From A07HB70 sp964512675 (GTDB lineage Archaea; Halobacteriota; Halobacteria; Halobacteriales; Haloferacaceae), in NCBI GenBank assembly GCA_964512675.1, contig CAZEJR010000001.1, positions 62,001 through 126,000 of the forward strand: a stretch of DNA of 64,000 bases, read 5' to 3'. The position numbers and the translations under genes were made by a program. This document shows positions 51,457-58,209 of the stretch, piece after piece. Each line of letters starts with the position of its first letter. Position 1 is the first letter of the stretch. The notes below the pieces were generated by a model. That model had not been told where the DNA came from. It saw only the letters and a program-made list of their open reading frames with translations, and did not search any database.

Positions 51457-52320
51457 TCACTCCCCGTAGTCGTAGAACCCGCGACCGGCCTTCTTCCCGA
51501 GGTGTCCGGCGTCGACCTTCCGCTCCAGCAGGACCGGGGGGCGGTATCTGTCGCCCAGCTCGTCGTGGAGCGTCTCGGCGGCGTCCAGTACGACGTCCAG
51601 GCCGATGTGGTCGCCGAGCTCGAGCGGTCCCATCGGGGCGTTCGTACCGAGCTTCAGCCCCGTGTCGACGTCTCGTTTCGACGCGACGCCCTCGTCGTAC
51701 GCACGGATGCCCTCGCAGACCCACGGAATGAGGACGCGGTTGACCACGAAGCCGGGGCGGTCTGCGGACTCCCACGTCGTCTTGTCGAGTGAGGCGGCGA
51801 ACTCGTGGGCCAGCGAGACGGTCGCGTCGGCGGTCGTCTCGCCGCGAACCACCTCGACCCCCTCCATCAGGGGCACGGGGTTCATGAAGTGGAGGCCGAC
51901 GACGTCGCCGGGTCGATCCGTCGCGGCGGCGATAGCCGTTATCGAGAGCGTCGACGTGTTCGTCGCGAGGACGGCGCCCTCGTCGGTGACCTCGTCGAGG
52001 TCCGCGAACACCTCTCGCTTGAGGTCGATCTCCTCCAGGACTGCCTCGACAGCGAGGTCGGCGTCGCCGAGGTCCGCGAGGTCCGTCGTGCCGGTCACCC
52101 GCGCTCTCGCCGCCTCTGCCGCCGCCTCGGTCAGCGACTCGCGCGAGACGAGACGGTCGAGGCTGTCGTCGATCCGGTCGAACCCGTCCTCGACGAGCTC
52201 CCTGCGGACGTCGCGCATCACCACGTCGTAGCCCGCGGTCGCGGCGACCTGTGCGATACCCGCGCCCATCGTGCCGGCGCCGACCACTCCGACGGTCTCG
52301 ACACCCTCGACGGTGTGCAT
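51457..52320 (-). CDS. 3-Hydroxyacyl-CoA dehydrogenase
   Basis: This 287-residue NAD-dependent enzyme oxidises 3-hydroxyacyl-CoA in fatty-acid and butyrate-type pathways. The Rossmann motif is VGVVGAGTMGAGIAQVAATA; NTSTLSITAIAAATDRPG and GLHFMNPVPLMEGVEVV carry the catalytic Ser/His region; the C-terminal dimer domain has DRPGFVVNRVLIPW. The length equals single-domain bacterial HBD enzymes. Start ATG 52320. It complements the enoyl-CoA hydratase at 27 kb. Confidence 0.93.
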   Translation of the reverse strand: MHTVEGVETVGVVGAGTMGAGIAQVAATAGYDVVMRDVRRELVEDGFDRIDDSLDRLVSRESLTEAAAEAARARVTGTTDLADLGDADLAVEAVLEEIDLKREVFADLDEVTDEGAVLATNTSTLSITAIAAATDRPGDVVGLHFMNPVPLMEGVEVVRGETTADATVSLAHEFAASLDKTTWESADRPGFVVNRVLIPWVCEGIRAYDEGVASKRDVDTGLKLGTNAPMGPLELGDHIGLDVVLDAAETLHDELGDRYRPPVLLERKVDAGHLGKKAGRGFYDYGE

Positions 52321-52404
52321 GGGTGGCGGTACAAGCCCCCCCGCCTAAGCGTGGCGGTGTGGCTCACCCTGAGGTTTTTGCCCTTCGTCCCTGTCGAATC
52401 ACGT

Positions 52405-53217
52405 ATGCTCCAGGGCGCAGACGACTCTATCAGCCGAGACGGACGGATGCTGATCCTCGCGTACGACCACGGCCTCGAACACGGCCCGGTCGACTTCGAA
52501 CCGGTGCCAGAGACGGCGGACCCGGCGGTCGTGTTCGACCTCGCGACACACGACGCGGTGACGGCGCTCGCGGTCCAGAAGGGGATCGCGGAGGCGTACT
52601 ACCCGGACTACGCAGACGACGTCACCCTGCTCGCGAAGCTGAACGGCACCTCGAACATGTGGTCCGGCGAGCCGGACTCGGCGGTGAACTGGTCTGTCGA
52701 CTACGCCGCCGAGGTCGGTGCCGACGCGGTGGGCTTCACCGTCTACGGGGGGTCGAACCACGAGATAGAGATGGTCGAGGAGTTCCGCGAGGCACAGGAG
52801 CGCGCACGAGACCACGACATGAGCGTCGTGATGTGGGCCTACCCCCGTGGACAGGGCCTGCGGAACGCCGAGGACGCCGACACGATCGCATACTCGGCGC
52901 GGACGGCGCTCGAACTCGGCGCGGACGTGGCGAAGGTGAAACACCCCGGCAGCCGGGAGGCGATGGCTCACGCCGTCGAGGTGTCTGGCCGGACGGAGGT
53001 CGTGATGTCCGGCGGGTCGAAGACGGACGACCTGCAGTTCCTCCGCACGGTCGAGTCGGCGATGGACGCCGGCGCGAAGGGGCTCGCGGTCGGGCGAAAC
53101 GTCTTCCAGCGCGAACACCCGCGGGCGATCCTCGACGCCCTGGAGGCGGTCATCTTCCGGGGCGAGAGCGCCGGCGACGCCCTCGAGCTCGCGACCCCGG
53201 AGCGGCCAGCCGACTGA
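52405..53217 (+). CDS. DhnA-type class I aldolase (fructose-bisphosphate aldolase or ADH synthase)
   Basis: This 270-residue TIM-barrel aldolase has LAYDHGLEHGPVDF, LAKLNGTSNMWSG and the Schiff-base Lys region DVAKVKHPGSRE, with phosphate-binding GGSKTDDLQFLR and GLAVGRNVFQ at the C-terminal strands. Archaeal members act either as class I fructose-bisphosphate aldolase or as 2-amino-3,7-dideoxy-D-threo-hept-6-ulosonate synthase in aromatic amino-acid synthesis; the sequence alone does not separate them. Start ATG 52405. A small ORF and a histidine kinase gene follow by overlapping stops and starts. Confidence 0.87.
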   Translation: MLQGADDSISRDGRMLILAYDHGLEHGPVDFEPVPETADPAVVFDLATHDAVTALAVQKGIAEAYYPDYADDVTLLAKLNGTSNMWSGEPDSAVNWSVDYAAEVGADAVGFTVYGGSNHEIEMVEEFREAQERARDHDMSVVMWAYPRGQGLRNAEDADTIAYSARTALELGADVAKVKHPGSREAMAHAVEVSGRTEVVMSGGSKTDDLQFLRTVESAMDAGAKGLAVGRNVFQREHPRAILDALEAVIFRGESAGDALELATPERPAD

Positions 53218-53387
53218 TGTCCGCCGACGACGTCGCCGGGACAGCGCCGGGGCCAGCCGCAGTCGGCGTCGGCGTCTCCGCGGGCCGCAGGCTGCCGCCG
53301 GTCTGGACGCCAGACGAGCGCCGCGGGCGGGTACCGGTCTGCTCCGGCCCCGAGCGGCTGGACCGGTCCCCCGAAGCCGAGCCGTGA
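53217..53387 (+). CDS. Small ORF, 56 residues, coupled on both sides
   Basis: ATG 53217 overlaps the aldolase stop by one base, and its own TGA (53385-53387) overlaps the GTG of the histidine kinase gene (GTGA at 53384). The product is MSADDVAGTAPGPAAVG, then RRLPPVWTPDERRGRVPV and CSGPERLDRSPEAEP. It has no recognised domain; it may be a true small protein, or a relic kept for translation coupling. The precise fit of both junctions is the main support. Confidence 0.5.
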   Translation: MSADDVAGTAPGPAAVGVGVSAGRRLPPVWTPDERRGRVPVCSGPERLDRSPEAEP

Positions 53388-54697
53388 ATCCACGCGACCG
53401 GGTCCGTGCCGCCGTCGTCGACGCGCCGACGGCACTCGGCGACGCCGACGGCGTCGCCGTCGTGGAGACGGACCTCGACGGTCTCGTCCGGACCCGGCCT
53501 GACTGTGTCGTCCTCGGCGGCCCGACGCCGGAGCGAATCGCCGCCGCCCGCCGCGGAGCGCCCGGCGCTGCCGTCGTCGCAGTGACCGCAGACGACCCCG
53601 GACCGGCGCTCGACGCCGGTGTGCGCGACGTCTTGGACCCGTCGCTCGTCTCCGACCACCCGGTGCTCGCGGCGCGCCGGGTCGCCGACGCCGGTCGGGC
53701 CGCCGCCGCTCGGGTGTACCGCCGGGTCGTCGACGCCACGGCAGACGCGACGGCGGTGGTCGGCACCGACGGGCGGCTCCGGGCCGTCGACGATGCGTTC
53801 GCGGCGCTGGCCGGCACCGACCCGGCAGCCCTCGTCGGCGAGCCGGCGACGGCGGCGCTCGACGACCGGCACGTCGACCTGGTGCTCGGCGCCGCCGAGG
53901 GGGCAGCCCCGGAGCAGCGTGCGGTCGTCTCGTTCGGCCACGAGGCCGACGACGGTCGGCGGGTCGAGACGCGGGTCGCGCCCGTCACCGCCGACGGGGC
54001 GCTCGACGCCGTCGCCGTCGCGCTCCACGACGTCACCGACCGCGAGCTGCTGAACGCCGAACTGGGCCGGCGCGGCCAGCGGCTGGAGGAGGTGGCGAGC
54101 CTCGTGAGCCACGACCTCCGCAACCCACTGAACGTCGTCTCCGGGCGGCTCAACCTCGCGCTGGAGACGGGCGACACGAGTCACGTCGAGCCGGCGCTCC
54201 GGGCGACCGAGCGGCTCTGTGCACTCGTCGACGACATCCAAGCACTCGCGCGGGCGAGCCACCGGGTGACGCCCGGCGAACGGGAGCCGGTCGACCTCGC
54301 GTTCACCGCGCGGGTTGCGTGGGGCAGCGTCGACACCGGCGACGCGAGCCTCGACGCCGAGCCGGCGTCCGGGACGACCGTCGCCGCAGACGAGGACCGC
54401 CTGCTGACGCTGTTCTCGCGGCTCTTCGAGAACACCGTCGCCCACGCCGGCGACGCGCCGACCGTCCGGGTCGAGCCGACCGACGACGGATTCGTGATCG
54501 CCGACGACGGTCCCGGCTTCGGCGACACCGCGGCCCGCGCCGTCGACCCGGGGGTCACGACCGACGACGACCGGACGGGGTTCGGACTCGCGGTCGTCGC
54601 AGCCGTCGCGGACGCGCACGGCTGGCGCACTCGCGTCGACGACGCCGACGGTGCGCGGGTCTCGTTCGCCGTCGACGACCTGCCGGACCACCCGTGA
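53384..54697 (+). CDS. PAS-domain sensor histidine kinase with degenerate receiver-like N-terminus
   Basis: The protein is 437 residues. Residues 1 to about 115 resemble a response-regulator receiver fold (PDCVVLGGPTPERIAAARRG, VVAVTADDPGPALDAGVRD) but Gly replaces the phospho-acceptor Asp. A PAS domain (about 118-225, AVVGTDGRLRAVDDAFAALA) follows, then the dimerisation/H-box SLVSHDLRNPLNVVSGRL with the phosphorylated His, and the ATPase with N-box FENTVAHAG, G1 IADDGPGFG and GFGLAVV. It is soluble, so it senses a cytoplasmic signal. Its partner regulator is not in the window. Confidence 0.9.
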   Translation: MNPRDRVRAAVVDAPTALGDADGVAVVETDLDGLVRTRPDCVVLGGPTPERIAAARRGAPGAAVVAVTADDPGPALDAGVRDVLDPSLVSDHPVLAARRVADAGRAAAARVYRRVVDATADATAVVGTDGRLRAVDDAFAALAGTDPAALVGEPATAALDDRHVDLVLGAAEGAAPEQRAVVSFGHEADDGRRVETRVAPVTADGALDAVAVALHDVTDRELLNAELGRRGQRLEEVASLVSHDLRNPLNVVSGRLNLALETGDTSHVEPALRATERLCALVDDIQALARASHRVTPGEREPVDLAFTARVAWGSVDTGDASLDAEPASGTTVAADEDRLLTLFSRLFENTVAHAGDAPTVRVEPTDDGFVIADDGPGFGDTAARAVDPGVTTDDDRTGFGLAVVAAVADAHGWRTRVDDADGARVSFAVDDLPDHP

Positions 54698-54892
54698 GGG
54701 GTCTGTCACGCGACGGCGCAGGGCCCGGGCGTGTGTCGCTGTCCCGTCTGTGACACGCCGGAGCCCACGACCCGAGTGTCGACCGGCAGGGGTCCCGGAG
54801 GCGGGCAGGCGTCAGACATCCGTCACCGCCGCGGCGACAGTGCCGACAGGAGGGCCTGGCGCGGAGGGGCCACGCGACCGGCGGGCCGGCCT

Positions 54893-54948
54893 GCGACCCG
54901 GAGCACGCCGGCTGCCGGACCGGAGCCCGCGACACGGAGCACGCCGGC
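54893..54948. repeat. Near-identical 20-bp direct repeat in the gap before the CitE-like gene
   Basis: GCGACCCGGAGCACGCCGGC at 54893-54912 recurs as GCGACACGGAGCACGCCGGC at 54929-54948, differing in one base. The 283-base gap 54698-54980 otherwise holds only a short Cys-rich reading (CRCPVCDTPEP near 54734) with no credible gene around it. Confidence 0.5.
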
Positions 54949-54980
54949 GGGTTCAAGAGCCAGGCGCGCGCGGAGCCGGT

Positions 54981-55805
54981 ATGGCGACACGCCGAAGTAT
55001 GCTGTTTACCCCCGCCGACCGCCCGGACCGACTCCGGACGGCCCCGGAGACGGGCGCAGACGTGCTCTGTTTCGACCTCGAGGACGGCGTCGCGCCGGGC
55101 CAGACGGCCACGGCCCGCGCGTCGGTCCACGGGGTGCTGTCCGACCCCGACTTCGACCCCGACGCCGAGGTGTGCGTCCGGCTGAGCCGCGACCCCGCGG
55201 CAGACGCCGAGGTCGTGGCAGGCGACGACGTCCGCCTCGACGCGGCGATGGTTCCGAAGGTCGAGTCGGCGGCAGACGTCGACCGGGTCGCCGACCTGCT
55301 GGCCGAGGCGGGCCACCCGGTTCCGGTCTTCGCCCTCGTCGAGACGGCACAGGGCGTGCTGGCGGCAGACCGGGTCGCCGCCGCGGGGCCGACGGCGGTC
55401 CTCTGTTTCGGCGCCGAGGACCTGACCGCCGACCTCGGTGCCGAGGCGGGACCGGGCCGCGCAGAGGTGGCGTACGCCCGCCAGCGAATCCTCGTCGCGG
55501 CCCGCGCGGCGGACGTCGCAGCGCTCGATACCGTCTACGTCGACTACGAGGACGAGACCGGTCTCCGCGACGACACCGCCGCCGCTGTCGCGCTCGGCTA
55601 CGACGGCAAGGCGGCGATCCACCCGACACAGATCGACCCCATCCACGAGGTCTTCGCGCCCGACCCCGAGCGGGTGGCCTGGGCCGAACGAGTGCTCGCC
55701 GCCCGCGACGAGGCCGACGGCGGGGTCGCGACGCTGGACGGCGAGATGGTCGACGCGCCGACCTTCGCCCGGGCCGAGCGGGTGCTGGAGCGGGCTGGCC
55801 GGTGA
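54981..55805 (+). CDS. HpcH/HpaI aldolase / citrate lyase beta-like (CitE) protein
   Basis: This 274-residue TIM-barrel enzyme has RRSMLFTPADRPDRL at the N-terminus, the metal and substrate motif CFDLEDGVAPG, VPKVESAADVDRV, and the C-terminal GYDGKAAIHPTQIDPIHEVF. The pattern matches malyl-CoA/citramalyl-CoA lyase-type enzymes. The natural substrate is uncertain: it may be (S)-citramalyl-CoA or malyl-CoA. Start ATG 54981 gives the conserved N-terminus. The glutamate dehydrogenase gene follows after 64 bases. Confidence 0.88.
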   Translation: MATRRSMLFTPADRPDRLRTAPETGADVLCFDLEDGVAPGQTATARASVHGVLSDPDFDPDAEVCVRLSRDPAADAEVVAGDDVRLDAAMVPKVESAADVDRVADLLAEAGHPVPVFALVETAQGVLAADRVAAAGPTAVLCFGAEDLTADLGAEAGPGRAEVAYARQRILVAARAADVAALDTVYVDYEDETGLRDDTAAAVALGYDGKAAIHPTQIDPIHEVFAPDPERVAWAERVLAARDEADGGVATLDGEMVDAPTFARAERVLERAGR

Positions 55806-55869
55806 GTCCGCCGTACCGAGCCGGGCGACGGGGCGGTAGGCTTAATCAGCCGGCAGGTCGCCCACGACC

Positions 55870-57123
55870 ATGGGCACGGAGGCGAACCCGTTCGAGAGCC
55901 TGCAGGAGCAGATCGACGACGCCGCCGCGTTCGTCGACGCCGACGACGGCGTCCTCGAGCGGCTGAAGCACCCCGAGCGGGTGCTGGAGCTCAACCTCAC
56001 CGTCGAGATGGACGACGGCTCGCTCGAGCGGTTCAGCGCCTTCCGGTCGCAGTTCAACGGCGACCGGGGACCGTACAAAGGCGGTGTCCGCTACCACCCG
56101 GGCGTCACCCGCGACGAGGTGAAGGCGCTGGCTGGCTGGATGGTGTACAAGTGCGCGGTCGTCGACGTGCCGTACGGCGGCGGGAAGGGCGGCATCGCCG
56201 TCGACCCCGCCGCGTACAGCGCCGCAGAACTCGAGCGGATCACCCGGTCGTTCGCGACGGAGCTCCGACCGATCATCGGCGAGGATCTCGACGTCCCGGC
56301 ACCGGACGTCAACACCGGCCAGCGGGAGATGAACTGGATCAAAGACACCTACGAGGTGCTGGAGAACACCACCGCGCCGGGCGTCGTGACGGGTAAGGCG
56401 CCGTCGTCGGGCGGGAGCCTCGGCCGCGTCGAGGCGACCGGTCGGAGCGTGATGCTCACCGCACGGGAGGCGTTCGACCACCTCCGCGACGGTATCGAGG
56501 GCGCGACGGTCGCGGTCCAGGGGTACGGTAACGCGGGCTACGTCGCCGCGACTCTCCTCGAGCAGGAGGGCGCGGACGTCGTCGCCGTCTCGGACTCCAG
56601 CGGCGCCGTCCACGACCCCGGCGGGCTCGACACGGAGGCGGTCAAGGACCACAAGCGCGAGACTGGCGCGGTCGCCGGTGCGCCCGGCACCGAGCGGTGG
56701 ACGAACGAGACCCTCCTCACGTCGGACGTCGACCTGCTGGTCCCGGCGGCGCTCGAGAACGCCGTCGACGGGTCGCTCGCCCGCCAGACGGAGGCGGGGA
56801 TGGTCGTCGAGGCGGCGAACGGGCCGCTCACGCCGGAGGCGGACGAGGCGCTGACCGAACGCGGTGTGCCGGTCTTCCCCGATATCCTGGCGAACGCCGG
56901 CGGCGTCACCGTCTCGTACTTCGAGTGGGTCCAGAACCGACAGCGGTTCTCCTGGACGAGGGCGCGCGTGAACGAGGAGCTAGAGCGGATCATCACCGAC
57001 GCGTTCGACGGCCTCGTCGAGGCCCGCGAGGCCCGCGACCTGCCGAACTTCCGCACCGCCGCCTACGTCGTCGCGATCCGGCGCGTCCTCGAGGCGTACC
57101 GCGAGGGCGGCGAGTGGCCGTAG
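55870..57123 (+). CDS. Glutamate dehydrogenase
   Basis: This 417-residue Glu/Leu/Phe/Val dehydrogenase interconverts glutamate and 2-oxoglutarate. The substrate domain has GPYKGGVRYHPGV and the catalytic PYGGGKGGI; the nucleotide domain has VAVQGYGNAGYVAATLLEQE. C-terminal NAGGVTVSYFEWVQNRQRF closes the active site. Both length and motif set are normal. A TATA-like GGCTTAATC lies about 28 bases before the ATG. Confidence 0.95.
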   Translation: MGTEANPFESLQEQIDDAAAFVDADDGVLERLKHPERVLELNLTVEMDDGSLERFSAFRSQFNGDRGPYKGGVRYHPGVTRDEVKALAGWMVYKCAVVDVPYGGGKGGIAVDPAAYSAAELERITRSFATELRPIIGEDLDVPAPDVNTGQREMNWIKDTYEVLENTTAPGVVTGKAPSSGGSLGRVEATGRSVMLTAREAFDHLRDGIEGATVAVQGYGNAGYVAATLLEQEGADVVAVSDSSGAVHDPGGLDTEAVKDHKRETGAVAGAPGTERWTNETLLTSDVDLLVPAALENAVDGSLARQTEAGMVVEAANGPLTPEADEALTERGVPVFPDILANAGGVTVSYFEWVQNRQRFSWTRARVNEELERIITDAFDGLVEAREARDLPNFRTAAYVVAIRRVLEAYREGGEWP

Positions 57124-57261
57124 CTGGCGTGACTCGCGGCCCGGGCCACGCCGACGACCCTCCGGCTGTCGCAGCGGCGCGCTCCAGAGGGGAACGGTTT
57201 TGCGTCGCGACCCCCGAGATGACGGTATGAACGGTCGACTGGTCACCGGGAGCAAGAGCAG

Positions 57262-57975
57262 ATGAACGGGAACGATCGGCAGGCGTACGACCGCGGGACG
57301 AGTCTCTACTCGCCCGACGGGCGGATCTACCAGGTCGAGTACGCCCGCGAGGCCGTCGCGCGTGGCGCGCCGGCGGTGGCGGTTCGTGCCGACGACGCGG
57401 TGGTGCTCGCCGCCGTGGTGAACGCACGGTCGTCGCTCCAGGTCGAGGACAGCGTCGAGAAGCTCCACAAGCTCGACGACCACCTCGGCGCCGCGACGGC
57501 GGGCCACGCCGCCGACGGGCGGCAGCTCGTGGACTTCGCGCGTCGGGCCGCGCAGCGCGAACGGCTGCGTTACGGCGAGCCGATCACCCCGGAGACGGCG
57601 GCGACGGGGCTCGCCGACAACGTTCAGGAGTACACACAGTCCGGCGGCACCCGCCCGTTCGGCGCCGCGCTCCTCGTCGGCGGCGTCCACGAGGGCGAGC
57701 CGTCGCTGTACGCGCTCGGTCCCGAGGGTGTCCCCGAGACGTGGCGCGCCGCCGTCATCGGCGCGGACTCGACGGCGATACGCGAACGTCTCGAGGAGAC
57801 GTACCGCGGCGGGCTCGACGCCGACGGCGCGCTCTCCGTCCTCGTCGACGCCCTCCACGAGAGCGACGACGAGGTCGGACCCGACGACCTCGTGGTCGCC
57901 GTGGTCGACGGCGACGGCTACCGGCGTCTCGACCTCGACGCCGTCGCGGCGGCGTTCGACGACGAGCGGGAGTAG
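57262..57975 (+). CDS. psmA: Proteasome subunit alpha (paralogue)
   Basis: This 237-residue 20S alpha subunit begins RQAYDRGTSLYSPDGRIYQV, the gate helix H0 and YDR motif, then VEYAREAVARGAPAVAVR. SVEKLHKLDDHLGAATAGHA carries the pocket Lys used by ATPase HbYX tails. Compared with usual archaeal alpha chains it is divergent in the middle (VVNARSSLQVEDS) and ends acidic (FDDERE), consistent with one of several paralogues in haloarchaea. A 12-residue mini-ORF from ATG 57227 (MNGRLVTGSKSR) overlaps this start as ATGA. Confidence 0.92.
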   Translation: MNGNDRQAYDRGTSLYSPDGRIYQVEYAREAVARGAPAVAVRADDAVVLAAVVNARSSLQVEDSVEKLHKLDDHLGAATAGHAADGRQLVDFARRAAQRERLRYGEPITPETAATGLADNVQEYTQSGGTRPFGAALLVGGVHEGEPSLYALGPEGVPETWRAAVIGADSTAIRERLEETYRGGLDADGALSVLVDALHESDDEVGPDDLVVAVVDGDGYRRLDLDAVAAAFDDERE

Positions 57976-58042
57976 CCGCCCGCGGGCGAAAACGGAACGG
58001 TTTTAGGCGTCTCGACTGACCTCCGTGTACGTCTTCGGGTTC

Positions 58043-58117
58043 GCTCCGATAGTGTAGTCCGGCCAATCATATTGCCCTCTCGAGGCGATGACCGGGGTTC
58101 GAATCCCCGTCGGAGCA
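58043..58117 (+). tRNA. tRNA-Glu (anticodon CTC)
   Basis: The plus strand folds as acceptor GCTCCGA/TCGGAGC with discriminator A, a D arm, an anticodon arm with loop CTCTCGA (anticodon CTC, reading GAG), and T arm CGGGG-TTCGAAT-CCCCG. No CCA is encoded and no intron is present. GGTTTTAGG at about 58001-58009 is a plausible TATA element. Confidence 0.94.
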
Positions 58118-58209
58118 GTTCTGTCGACACGATGACCGCGACGAGCGCGGACACGCCGGTCTGCGTCGGGTCGACCGCGACGGCACGCCGTCGAGAGTGT
58201 CGTCTCCGA

